DNA of 64,000 bases from CAYIHX01 sp964363305 (lineage in GTDB: Bacteria; Bdellovibrionota; UBA1018), in assembly GCA_964363305.1 (NCBI GenBank), contig CAYIHX010000017.1, forward strand, positions 1 to 64,000, written 5' to 3'. The notes beneath the pieces were generated by a model. The model saw only the letters and a list, made by a program, of their open reading frames with translations, had not been told where the DNA came from and searched no databases. Both the position numbers and the translations under genes were made by a program. Positions 25,627-33,591 of this stretch are shown here, piece by piece. Each line of letters opens with the position of its first letter. Position 1 is the stretch's first letter.

Positions 25627-26016
25627 ATGTACGAGCTTCGTGTTAAACTTGATTTTGCTGCTGCGCACCATCTCCAGGGGTATCCTGGGGATTGCGCGCG
25701 ACCGCACGGCCATAACTGGATCGTGGAAATTTTTGCTCAGTCGGAACGATTAGACTCCATTGGTCTGGCCCTCGACTTCCGGACTCTGAAAGCAGCGGCC
25801 AAGGATCTGATTGGCCGCTGGGACCACCAGGACTTAAATCAGCTGGAAGACTTCAAGACGATCAACCCTTCCGCCGAGCAGATCGCGCGGCTTTCTTACG
25901 AGCGGCTGTCTCTGAGCGTGGATAGCTCGGAGACCTGGATCGCGCGTGTAACGATTTGGGAGAATGATCGCTGCTCGGCCAGTTATTGGGAGCCTGGAAA
26001 GCGCCCGGTGGGATGA
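25627..26016 (+). CDS. queD: 6-carboxy-tetrahydropterin synthase
   Basis: A 129-residue QueD/PTPS-family enzyme that makes 6-carboxy-5,6,7,8-tetrahydropterin, the second step to queuosine's 7-deazaguanine base. Zinc ligands are His in AAAHHL and the two His in HGHNW; the catalytic Cys is in GDCARPHGH. Start ATG 25627 fits the family N-terminus (MYELRVKLDF); the frame is open 7 codons earlier. The stop overlaps the queC start. Confidence 0.88.
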   Translation: MYELRVKLDFAAAHHLQGYPGDCARPHGHNWIVEIFAQSERLDSIGLALDFRTLKAAAKDLIGRWDHQDLNQLEDFKTINPSAEQIARLSYERLSLSVDSSETWIARVTIWENDRCSASYWEPGKRPVG

Positions 26017-26696
26017 TGGCTTTTCGCAAGGACCGGGTTTCGTCAGTCATTCTGCTGTCGGGGGGGCTCGACTCGGCCACGAATCTTGCACTGTGCGCGG
26101 AATATGATCGTCCTCATCTCGCTTTGACCATCGACTACGGCCAGCAGGCGGCTCTCCGGGAGGTTGAGGCGGCTCGGCAGCTCGCCCAGATCTATGAGGT
26201 TCGCCATCGGGTGATTGACCTACGGTGGTTGGGCGAATTGGGAGGGAGCGCGCTGACGGATTCTTCCCTGGGAATGCCGGAGCTCAAGCGCGACCAACTG
26301 GACGAAGTCGTCGCGACTCGCGCGTCGGCGAGCGCGGTTTGGGTGCCGAACCGGAATGGCGTGTTCATCCAGGTGGCGGCGGCCTTCGCCGAGAGTCTGG
26401 GTTGCCCCCGGGTGGTTGTTGGTTTTAATCGCGAGGAGGCCGCTACTTTTCCGGATAATACGCAGGCGTTCCTGGATGCTTCGAGCGCTGCCCTGGCGTT
26501 TTCGTCTCGGGATGGCAGCGTGGAGCTTTTTAGCTACACGACCGGCATGGACAAGCGAGAGATGGTGCGGGCGCTTCGTGCGCTGAGTCGGCCGTTCGCT
26601 TTTGAGAGAGTCTGGAGCTGTTATCGCGGCGGCGTAGCTCCCTGCGGCGAGTGCGAGTCCTGCCAGCGCTTGAAACGTGCCTTAGAGGAAGGATGA
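26013..26696 (+). CDS. queC: 7-cyano-7-deazaguanine (preQ0) synthase
   Basis: A 227-residue QueC that converts 7-carboxy-7-deazaguanine to preQ0 with ATP and ammonia. The PP-loop SGGLDS lies near residue 15, TIDYGQ follows, and a C-terminal four-cysteine zinc site is visible in CYRGGVAPCGECESC. ATG 26013 overlaps the queD stop (ATGATG). No queE is seen in the window. The queuosine order queD-queC-DUF366 is a tight operon. Confidence 0.9.
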   Translation: MMAFRKDRVSSVILLSGGLDSATNLALCAEYDRPHLALTIDYGQQAALREVEAARQLAQIYEVRHRVIDLRWLGELGGSALTDSSLGMPELKRDQLDEVVATRASASAVWVPNRNGVFIQVAAAFAESLGCPRVVVGFNREEAATFPDNTQAFLDASSAALAFSSRDGSVELFSYTTGMDKREMVRALRALSRPFAFERVWSCYRGGVAPCGECESCQRLKRALEEG

Positions 26697-26703
26697 GTCG
26701 GTC

Positions 26704-27261
26704 ATGATTTTTTCGATTCATCTGCATCGTGAAGAGTTGCCTTACTGGGGTCCGGAATTGCGGCCTCACTTTATTTTAAGCCAGTTTCGCGTCGAGGGAT
26801 CGGCCCTGGCGGCCTTTCTGGGGCCTTGCGACGTGAAGACGGATCACCTCGTGGACTGGGAGGATCGCCTCGTGAATGACACGATCCGTTCGGCCCGGAT
26901 GGTGCACTTTTTGGGTGAGTTCTTTGGGATTACCTTGCGCGAGGGCGTCTGGCTTCAGCGCCTTTTGATCGCTCAGATTTTCGAGGATCTCACGATGCAA
27001 GGGGTGCAGGGCCTCCGTCGCGACGGAGATGATCTCTTTATCGCTGATCGGAAGCTTTCGGTCTCAATCGTGACCGCCTCGGCGGTGTCCGTGCTGCTGC
27101 ATGCGGGCATCAATGTGGATGCGTCGGGGGCGCCCGTTCCGGCCGTGGGGCTCGAGGAGTTTGAGCTCGACCCGATTGCTTTTGCGCAGCGTACTTTGGA
27201 GCGGTTCTCCACGGAGTGGGAGTCGGTGTTCCGGGCGACGACGAAAGTTCGACCGGTTTGA
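26704..27261 (+). CDS. DUF366 family protein linked to queuosine genes
   Basis: The 185-residue sequence matches the DUF366 pattern: an RPHF-type start, FLGPCDV, DLVDWEDR-like acidic block, GDDLFIADRKLSVSI and a C-terminal TKVRPV. Members of this family are found beside que genes and are suspected to act in 7-deazaguanine handling, but the activity is not established to my knowledge. It begins 7 bases after queC. The stop lies 4 bases before the large family B palindrome. Confidence 0.72.
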   Translation: MIFSIHLHREELPYWGPELRPHFILSQFRVEGSALAAFLGPCDVKTDHLVDWEDRLVNDTIRSARMVHFLGEFFGITLREGVWLQRLLIAQIFEDLTMQGVQGLRRDGDDLFIADRKLSVSIVTASAVSVLLHAGINVDASGAPVPAVGLEEFELDPIAFAQRTLERFSTEWESVFRATTKVRPV

Positions 27262-27265
27262 TCAT

Positions 27266-27360
27266 TGCGGTGCCTGGCACTGTTTGTTAAGAAGTTTAAT
27301 AATTGCGGTGCCTGGCACCGCAATTATTAAACTTCTTAACAAACAGTGCCAGGCACCGCA
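27266..27360. repeat. Family B palindrome: perfect 47-bp inverted repeat with 1-base centre
   Basis: Bases 27266-27312 are the exact reverse complement of 27314-27360 around a single T. Each arm holds the GGTGCCTGGCAC box at its outer end, a TTAAGAAGTTTAAT box and a half of the central GGTGCC-T-GGCACC. The whole would fold as one 47-bp hairpin between DUF366 and hisC. It begins 4 bases after a TGA stop, as does the copy near 60432. Confidence 0.92.
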
Positions 27361-27367
27361 GGAAGAA

Positions 27368-28510
27368 ATGCGCGTCCAGATTCCCGAGTCGATTCGCTCT
27401 CTCATCCCCTATGTCCCGGGCAAGCCGATCGAGGAAACTCAACGCGAGCTTCGTTTGAAGAAGGTCGTGAAGCTGGCGTCGAATGAGAATCCGCTCGGGT
27501 GCGGCCGTCTGGCGCGGAAGGCGATCCTTCTCGCCCAGAAAGAAATCCATCGATATCCGGATGCCTCCGCGTTTCACCTGAAGACTGCGATTCGTCGCCT
27601 GCACGGACTCGAGAAGAACGATCGCTTCGGAGTGACGGTCGGGAATGGTTCGAACGAATTGATTGAGCTGCTGATTCGAACTCTTTGTGTGCCCGGCGAT
27701 AGCATCGTGACTTCGAAGTCAGCGTTCATCGCTTATAAAATCAGCGCCCAGGCGCACGGGGTCTCGACGCTTGAGGCGGCCATCGGGTCGGACCTCATTT
27801 TTGATCTGGAGGAGATGCTCCGGTTGGTGAGGTCGAATGAGCGGGTGCAGCTGGTGTTCCTTCCGAACCCGAACAATCCGACCGGAACCTACGTATCCAA
27901 GGAGCCGTTGACGAAGTTTATCGCGGAGATCGCCCGGGTGCGGGAGGGGGCGGTTCGAGTCGTTCTCGATGATGCGTATGCAGAATACGTCACAGCGAAG
28001 GATGCGCCGAAGGCCGACGCGTTGTTGCATGCGTTTCCGGAGACGGTAGTCATGCTCCGAACGTTTTCAAAGGTGCATGGGCTGGCGGGGTTACGGGTCG
28101 GTTATGCGATCGGATCGAGCGAGCTCTTGGGTTTTGTGGAGCGCGTGCGGATGCCGTTCAATGTCGGGTCGATTGCGCTTGCCGCCGCTACGGCCTCGTT
28201 GCGGGACGCGGCCCATATCAAGCGTTCCTTGGCTCTCAATCGAGAGGCGATGAAGTTTTGGTGCGACGCCCTCAAGGATTTGAAAATCCCGTACTGGAAG
28301 AGCCAGGCGAATTTTGTATTGGCAAATGTTCAGCGCGGTTGGGGCATGACGGGGCCGGAGGTATTTCAGGAGTGCTTGCGAAAGGGCGTCATTTTCAGGC
28401 CGATCGCAAATTATGGCTACCCCGAGGCGTTGCGCATCACGCTGGGGACCGCGATGGAGAATCGATTCGCATTGAAGGCGTTGCAGGCCGTGAGGGCGTC
28501 GCACGGATGA
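27368..28510 (+). CDS. hisC: Histidinol-phosphate aminotransferase
   Basis: A 380-residue fold-type I PLP aminotransferase of histidine biosynthesis, converting imidazole acetol phosphate and glutamate to histidinol phosphate. Markers: KLASNENPLG, LPNPNNPTG for PLP/substrate contacts, LDDAYAEY and the PLP-lysine region RTFSKVHGLAGLRVGY. ATG 27368 follows AGGAAG just outside the palindrome; the upstream frame extension runs through the repeat and is rejected. Its stop overlaps the cmk start by ATGA. Confidence 0.88.
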   Translation: MRVQIPESIRSLIPYVPGKPIEETQRELRLKKVVKLASNENPLGCGRLARKAILLAQKEIHRYPDASAFHLKTAIRRLHGLEKNDRFGVTVGNGSNELIELLIRTLCVPGDSIVTSKSAFIAYKISAQAHGVSTLEAAIGSDLIFDLEEMLRLVRSNERVQLVFLPNPNNPTGTYVSKEPLTKFIAEIARVREGAVRVVLDDAYAEYVTAKDAPKADALLHAFPETVVMLRTFSKVHGLAGLRVGYAIGSSELLGFVERVRMPFNVGSIALAAATASLRDAAHIKRSLALNREAMKFWCDALKDLKIPYWKSQANFVLANVQRGWGMTGPEVFQECLRKGVIFRPIANYGYPEALRITLGTAMENRFALKALQAVRASHG

Positions 28511-29247
28511 CTTCTCGGGGTGATGCACAGAGGGAGGCAGCCGTGATTCCTAAGCAAGGACCGGTGATCGCAATTGATGGCCCGGCAGGCACGGGAAAAA
28601 GCTCGGCGACCAAGCGGTTGGCGGAGGCGTTGGGATTTGTGCACGTGGATACGGGCGCGCTGTATCGTTCGATCGCGTACCTTCTGCTGGCGAAGAAGGA
28701 AAAAACGGGAGAGGCGCCATCGGCTGCCGATGCCGCGTCGCTGGCGCATTCGGTGCACCTGGAGTTCAAGCGGCTTTTGGGAAAAAATCCCGCGAATCGA
28801 ATTTTCGCCAATGGGATGGATGTCACCGAATTTATCCGGACCCCGGAAGTGAGCATGATGGCGAGCCAAGTTTCGGCGATTCCTGATGTGCGGGCCGCTC
28901 TGCTGGGGCTACAGCGCCGGATGGGGTGCGTGGGTCGAACGATTCTGGAGGGGCGCGATATCGGAACCGTGATCTTTCCGGATGCGGATGTGAAATTTTT
29001 CCTGAATGCGAGCGTGGAGGAGCGGGCGAAGCGCCGCCTTGCGGAGCTGGAGGCCTCAGGGTCGGACGCGCCGTCTTTCGAGGAGGTGAAAGCGCAGATC
29101 TCGGTGCGTGACAAAGGAGACAGTACTCGGGCTGTCGCGCCCCTGAAGAGGGCGGCGGATGCGATTGAGCTCGATACCAGCGAGCTCACTCTCGACGAGG
29201 TCGTGTCCTGGATGGAAAAAAAGGTTCGAGAGCGCCTGGGGGGATGA
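28507..29247 (+). CDS. cmk: Cytidylate kinase
   Basis: A 246-residue CMP/dCMP kinase. P-loop GPAGTGKSSATKRLA, then VDTGALYRSIAY, an EGRDIGTVIFPDADVKFFL block and RDKGDSTRAVAPLKRAADA, all typical of bacterial Cmk. ATG 28507 overlaps hisC; GTG 28543 just before the P-loop strand is an alternative that would match the usual length better. Confidence 0.9.
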   Translation: MTSRGDAQREAAVIPKQGPVIAIDGPAGTGKSSATKRLAEALGFVHVDTGALYRSIAYLLLAKKEKTGEAPSAADAASLAHSVHLEFKRLLGKNPANRIFANGMDVTEFIRTPEVSMMASQVSAIPDVRAALLGLQRRMGCVGRTILEGRDIGTVIFPDADVKFFLNASVEERAKRRLAELEASGSDAPSFEEVKAQISVRDKGDSTRAVAPLKRAADAIELDTSELTLDEVVSWMEKKVRERLGG

Positions 29248-29250
29248 GGA

Positions 29251-30348
29251 GTGTCTGAACGTTCGCGACTTAAAATTCTCGTCGTACGTCCCGATCGCGT
29301 CGGCGATGTGCTTCTCTCGACCCCGGTCTTGGCGGCTTTGCGTCGGCATTATCCTCAGGCGCACCTGACATTCATGGTGCGAGAGGGGGTCGTTCCTTTG
29401 GTGCGGGGGCTGAGCACGGTCGATGCGGTGTTGATCTACGATCCGATCGGCCGTCACTTCGGCTGGCGGGGCTTTTTTCAGCTGATGAAGGACCTCCGTC
29501 AGGGGGGATTTCGAATCGTCGTCAATCTTCAGTCCGTGCGAAAGCTTGCCGCCGCTCAGTTCGGCGCGGGCATCCGGTACCGGGTCGGCCCGCTGAGCAG
29601 GATTCATTCGTACTTGTATTACAATCGCGGGCTTCGACAACGTCGCTCGAGCGTCGAGATGCACGAAGCGGACTACAACCTCCAACTGCTGCGGCGCTTA
29701 GGGGTGAGGGCCGCGAGGACGGAGTTTGAAACTCAGCTCAGTTTATCGCCTGAGACTCGAGCAGCAGCGAAGAGCTGGCTTCAGCAGCAAGGTTGGAAGG
29801 TTGACGAGACTCTCGTGGCCGTGCACCCGGGCATGGGCGGCTCGGCATTGAACTGGCCGGAAGAAAACTATGTCGAGTTGGCGGCGACTTTGATTCGCGA
29901 AGGGAAGCGGGTGCTGTTGACGGGGGGGCCGCTTGAGGGTGGGATGCTCGAGCGCGTGCGTCGCTCGATTCTTGCGCAGGTCGGCGCCGAGGAGAAGGCC
30001 CGCCTGATCGAGTACGGGGGCGCCGCGGTCGGCGCGATCGATTTTTTGGCCGGGCTCATGTCTTGGGCTGCGGTCGTCGTCGCGCCGAGCACCGGGCCTC
30101 TTCATGTTGCCGTGGCCGTCGGCACGCCGGTGGTCACTTTTTACCCTCCGATTCGAGTAATGAGCGCGCTCCGTTGGGGGCCGTACCTGAAGGATTCGGA
30201 GCGCGCGAGTATTCTCGTGCCTGATGTTTATTGCGGGCAGGATTTTAAGTGCCGAGGGGTTCTCTGCAACTACTATCCTTGCATGCGCGGATTGACCGTT
30301 GACCAGGCGCTGGACGAAGTACGCAGACAGGGATTGAACAAGAAATAG
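29251..30348 (+). CDS. Glycosyltransferase family 9 (LPS heptosyltransferase-like)
   Basis: A 365-residue GT9 enzyme. N-terminal VVRPDRVGDVLLSTPVL and C-terminal VVVAPSTGPLHVAVAVGTPVV are signatures of ADP-heptose:LPS heptosyltransferases such as WaaC/WaaF/WaaQ, which add heptose to the LPS inner core. The start is GTG 29251, 3 bases after the cmk stop, with GATGAGGAG upstream. A heptose-phosphate kinase gene follows directly, which supports the heptose role. Acceptor position is not determinable. Confidence 0.82.
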   Translation: MSERSRLKILVVRPDRVGDVLLSTPVLAALRRHYPQAHLTFMVREGVVPLVRGLSTVDAVLIYDPIGRHFGWRGFFQLMKDLRQGGFRIVVNLQSVRKLAAAQFGAGIRYRVGPLSRIHSYLYYNRGLRQRRSSVEMHEADYNLQLLRRLGVRAARTEFETQLSLSPETRAAAKSWLQQQGWKVDETLVAVHPGMGGSALNWPEENYVELAATLIREGKRVLLTGGPLEGGMLERVRRSILAQVGAEEKARLIEYGGAAVGAIDFLAGLMSWAAVVVAPSTGPLHVAVAVGTPVVTFYPPIRVMSALRWGPYLKDSERASILVPDVYCGQDFKCRGVLCNYYPCMRGLTVDQALDEVRRQGLNKK

Positions 30349-30359
30349 GGGTCGAAGTC

Positions 30360-31424
30360 ATGGCGCGAAAAAAGAGTGCGGGAAAATCGGGGCTTCGGTG
30401 GTCGGAGCTTTCTCCTGGCGAGTGGAATCATAAGAAGCTGCTGAGTTACCTCGCGGCATTCGAGGGGCGCAAGGTGCTCGTCGTAGGCGACGTGGGTGTT
30501 GATCGTTATACGGAAGGACGAGTGGAGCGCATCTCTCCGGAGGCGCCGGTGCCCATTGTTCAGGTCACGAAAGAGACGCACAAGCTGGGACTCGCGGCCA
30601 ATGTGGCGGACAATGTGCAAGCCGTCGGCGGGACCGCGATGCTAGTGGGCGTTGTGGGTGGGGATTCGGACGCTGAGGTTTTTCGTGGGCTCCTTCGGGA
30701 GGCTCGAATTTCGGATCGAACACTGGTGGTCGATTCGGGGCGGCGCACGATTTTGAAAGAGCGGGTGGTCAGCGAACGGCAGCAGCTCTTGCGCATCGAT
30801 TACGAGGATACTCATGCCTTGCCGGCCGCGATGGATGCGAAAATTCTCGGTCAGATTGAGCGGGCGTTAGCCGCTTGTGACGTAGTCATTGTCGAGGACT
30901 ACGCGAAGGGTTTGCTCAAGCCGTCGATTTGCGCTGAGATCGTGGCGATGGCGCGCGCGAAGAAAAAATGGATCGCGGCGGACCCGAATCCGCGGAGTCC
31001 TCGAGAGAATTATCGCGGGGTCTCCGTCATTACGCCGAATACTCGCGAGGCGGAGGCTCTGACGGGGGTTCGGATCATCGATGAGGCAACTCTTTTCGAA
31101 GCGGGGCGGAAGCTTTTGGCGATGACCGAGGGCGAGAGCGCCATCATCACCCGTGGTAAGGAGGGTATGGCCATCTTCCAGGCGGGGAGTGCGGAGGTGA
31201 TCGGCATTCCGACCTACGCGCGCGAGGTTTACGATGTGAGTGGCGCGGGGGATACGGTGATCGCGGTCCTTTCGATGGCGCGCGCGGTAGGGGCTTCTTT
31301 GCAGGAGGCGGCGATCCTCAGCAATCTTGCGGCGGGCGTAGAGGTGGGGAAGCGGGGCACTGCGACCGTGAGCCGGGATGAGATCCGCGCAGCTCTGACG
31401 TTCGTAACCGCCCTGACAGGCTGA
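30360..31424 (+). CDS. rfaE1: D-glycero-beta-D-manno-heptose-7-phosphate kinase (HldE kinase domain type)
   Basis: A 354-residue PfkB-family kinase corresponding to the N-terminal domain of HldE (RfaE1). Motifs are VGDVGVDRY, SPEAPVPIV, GLAANVADNV, DPNPR and the catalytic DVSGAGDTV. It would phosphorylate heptose 7-phosphate on C1 on the way to ADP-heptose. The adenylyltransferase half (RfaE2) is not fused and not present nearby. It directly follows the heptosyltransferase. Confidence 0.85.
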   Translation: MARKKSAGKSGLRWSELSPGEWNHKKLLSYLAAFEGRKVLVVGDVGVDRYTEGRVERISPEAPVPIVQVTKETHKLGLAANVADNVQAVGGTAMLVGVVGGDSDAEVFRGLLREARISDRTLVVDSGRRTILKERVVSERQQLLRIDYEDTHALPAAMDAKILGQIERALAACDVVIVEDYAKGLLKPSICAEIVAMARAKKKWIAADPNPRSPRENYRGVSVITPNTREAEALTGVRIIDEATLFEAGRKLLAMTEGESAIITRGKEGMAIFQAGSAEVIGIPTYAREVYDVSGAGDTVIAVLSMARAVGASLQEAAILSNLAAGVEVGKRGTATVSRDEIRAALTFVTALTG

Positions 31425-31520
31425 ATGATTGTTAAAAAAAATTAACAATTTATTTAGATCGAGTGTGTATCTCTATGAAAGAACGAGTATTTTAAAGGAA
31501 TGTGAAGCCTGATTTCATAC

Positions 31521-31549
31521 TGACTCAGTGAGTCATTACGGGTGATAAT
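31521..31549 (+). promoter_or_regulatory. Candidate operator palindrome and -10 element
   Basis: A perfect 15-base palindrome TGACTCA-G-TGAGTCA (31521-31535) lies 9 bases upstream of GATAAT (31544-31549), a good -10. The position would put the palindrome over the -35 region of a promoter reading into the 58-codon gene at 31568. No regulator for it can be named. Confidence 0.4.
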
Positions 31550-31567
31550 AGCTGGAGGGAGGTTGCC

Positions 31568-31744
31568 ATGAATTGGGAACCCGATCTGCTCCCGCGCGGA
31601 ACTGGATGGAAGTCTTACGTACAAGCGTTTTTTGGTCTACTGACACTGACCGTGCTCTTTCTCTGGGCGAACTCACTGGATGAGGCAGCGATGCGAGCAA
31701 GGATGAAACTCTCACCCCCGGTTCCCGTGACCTTGCGGAACTAG
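31568..31744 (+). CDS. Small single-pass membrane protein, 58 residues
   Basis: A 58-codon gene starting at ATG 31568 behind a very strong ribosome site (GGAGGGAGG). The product has one hydrophobic segment (about residues 18-33, AFFGLLTLTVLFLW), a charged amphipathic part (DEAAMRARMK) and a proline-rich end. No family is recognised. It has its own candidate promoter with an operator-like palindrome and stands alone between the heptose kinase and the converging ilvE gene, ending 4 bases before ilvE's stop. Confidence 0.6.
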   Translation: MNWEPDLLPRGTGWKSYVQAFFGLLTLTVLFLWANSLDEAAMRARMKLSPPVPVTLRN

Positions 31745-31748
31745 CCGT

Positions 31749-32687
31749 CTAGCGAACCGGAGTGAGCCAGCGTTCTCCACCCTTAATTTTGAGTTCGCCA
31801 CGGACGATGGCTTGGTAGTCTTTCTGAAGCTTGGCCGTAATGGGGCCCGGCTTTCCCGCTTGAGGCCCGCGGCCGATGATCCGCGAATCGATCCGGGTGA
31901 CGGGAGTGATCTCGGCCGCCGTGCCCGTGAGGAACACCTCGTCGGCGCACCAGATTTCGTCTCGCGTGAATCGGGATTCGTGAACTTTCAATCCTTGTGA
32001 TTCGAAATACTCAAGAACGGTTCGTCGGGTGATGCCGGAGAGAATCGAAGTGAGGGGCGTGGTTTTGATCTGGCCGTCTCGAATCATGAAGAGATTCTCG
32101 CCGCTTCCTTCGGTGAGATACCCTTCCGCATCGAGCAGCAGGGCTTCGTCGAAACCGAGCTTGATGGCCTCGGTCTTGGCCAGCACGCTGTTGACATACT
32201 GGCCGGTGATTTTGCCCTTGGTCATGATCGAGTTGACGTGCGGTCGAATAAAACTCGAAATTTTCAATTTGGCGCCCTCGTTGGCGCCCTTGTCGCCGAG
32301 ATAGCTGCCCCATTCCCAGACGAGAACCGCGACCTCGATCGGAGGCGTCGCGCTAGGGTAGACGCCGAGCGGCCCGTCGCCGACGAAGAAGAGGGGGCGC
32401 ACGTAGCATTCCTCAAACTGGTTTGCTTTGCAGGCGTCGATGCAGGCCTGCACCAGCTGATCCACGGTGTAGGGCATTTCAAAGTCGAGAATTTTCGCGG
32501 TCTCGGTAAAGCGTTGGAGGTGCTCATCGAGGCGAAAGATCGCACCCCCTCCGGCCTTTTGGCGGTAGGCGCGAATTCCCTCGAAGCCGCCGGTTCCGTA
32601 GTGGAGTCCGTGCGCAAAAAGGCTGATTTTGGCCTGTTCGGCTGGCAGAATTTTTCCGTTGAACCAAACTTGTGAACCACGAGCCAT
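31749..32687 (-). CDS. ilvE: Branched-chain amino acid aminotransferase
   Basis: A 312-residue fold-type IV PLP enzyme for the last step of leucine, isoleucine and valine synthesis or the first of their breakdown. Sequence marks: HGLHYGTGGFEGIRAY, the PLP-lysine block IMTKGKITGQYVNS, EGYLTEGSGENLF and LTGTAAEITPV. The start ATG has AGG upstream and follows ppsR by about 50 bases. Two acyl-CoA dehydrogenases elsewhere in the window could belong to branched-chain catabolism. Confidence 0.92.
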   Translation of the reverse strand: MARGSQVWFNGKILPAEQAKISLFAHGLHYGTGGFEGIRAYRQKAGGGAIFRLDEHLQRFTETAKILDFEMPYTVDQLVQACIDACKANQFEECYVRPLFFVGDGPLGVYPSATPPIEVAVLVWEWGSYLGDKGANEGAKLKISSFIRPHVNSIMTKGKITGQYVNSVLAKTEAIKLGFDEALLLDAEGYLTEGSGENLFMIRDGQIKTTPLTSILSGITRRTVLEYFESQGLKVHESRFTRDEIWCADEVFLTGTAAEITPVTRIDSRIIGRGPQAGKPGPITAKLQKDYQAIVRGELKIKGGERWLTPVR

Positions 32688-32739
32688 GATCCCTACCTTC
32701 TTTCGAACGGATGATGCCCATCCGCCGTTCGCTCGTCAA

Positions 32740-33591
32740 CTAGAGCTGTGTGGGGGAGAGCCTTCGCGAGACCATGAGTTTGATGATCTCAGAAGCCGTT
32801 TCTTCTAGGGCTTTGCCTGTCACGTTAAAAACTGGCCAGCGACGGTTCTTCCTGAAAAGTTCATTGGCGTATTCGATTTCTTCCATCACCTTGTCGGGAT
32901 CCGCGTACTCGCCGCCGCGATCATGCCCCAAGCGCTCCAAGCGCGCCCGGCGAATGGTGGTCAGGTCCATCGCGTCGATAGTCAAACCCGCGATTCTGCG
33001 TTGATCGATCTGATAAAGCCCTTCCGGAATTTGAAACCCCTTGATGAGGGGGATGTTCACGACCTTCCAGCCCAGATGCGAGAGGTAGATGGAGAGGGGG
33101 GTTTTCGAGGTCCGCGAGATGCCCAGGATGACGAGGTCCGCCTTGGCGAGGTTCGTCAGATCTTTTCCATCATCGTGTTGCACGGTATATTCGATGGCCT
33201 CGATGCGTTTGAAGTAGTCTTCGTTGATATCGTGCAAGAGGCCTGCGACCGTTCCTGGCGCGAATTCGAAGTAGTTTCCCAGTCCCACGAGCAATGGCCC
33301 GAGGAGGTCGACCAAGTTTCGCACGCCCATCCTTTTAGCGCAGTCGAGTAGGTACTGGCGGAGCTGGGGCGAGACGATCGTGTAGATCATGAGGTCGTTG
33401 TTCGTCGCGGCGTCTTCGCAAATCGCCTCAATCTGCGCCTCCGTCCGGACGTTTTTGTAGCGCGTGAAATACGCGCTCTGGTTCTTGAACTGCACCATCG
33501 CCGCTTTGATCATCTGGGCGGCGGTCTCGCCGGTTCCGTCCGAAAGCAGAATGATGCGCTTGGGCTGGGGTACCTCGGTAGGTGGGGTCAT
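32740..33591 (-). CDS. ppsR: Bifunctional regulator of PEP synthase/PPDK (DUF299)
   Basis: A 283-residue kinase/pyrophosphorylase that inactivates phosphoenolpyruvate synthase or pyruvate phosphate dikinase by phosphorylating an active-site-adjacent threonine and reverses it with phosphate. Family motifs: LLSDGTGETA at the N-terminus, the P-loop GISRTSKTPLSIYLSHLGWKV and LTIDAMDL. Which dikinase it controls is not visible here. Start overlaps the miaA stop (ATGA). Confidence 0.88.
   Translation of the reverse strand: MTPPTEVPQPKRIILLSDGTGETAAQMIKAAMVQFKNQSAYFTRYKNVRTEAQIEAICEDAATNNDLMIYTIVSPQLRQYLLDCAKRMGVRNLVDLLGPLLVGLGNYFEFAPGTVAGLLHDINEDYFKRIEAIEYTVQHDDGKDLTNLAKADLVILGISRTSKTPLSIYLSHLGWKVVNIPLIKGFQIPEGLYQIDQRRIAGLTIDAMDLTTIRRARLERLGHDRGGEYADPDKVMEEIEYANELFRKNRRWPVFNVTGKALEETASEIIKLMVSRRLSPTQL

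Noticed and set aside
27101..27367. Upstream extension of hisC
   Set aside because: It would pass through the end of DUF366 in another frame and the entire family B palindrome; hisC homologues start at 27368.
31429..31450. AT-only hairpin (ATTGTTAA / TTAACAAT) after the heptose kinase
   Set aside because: Stem has no GC pairs, so it is unlikely to be a working intrinsic terminator.
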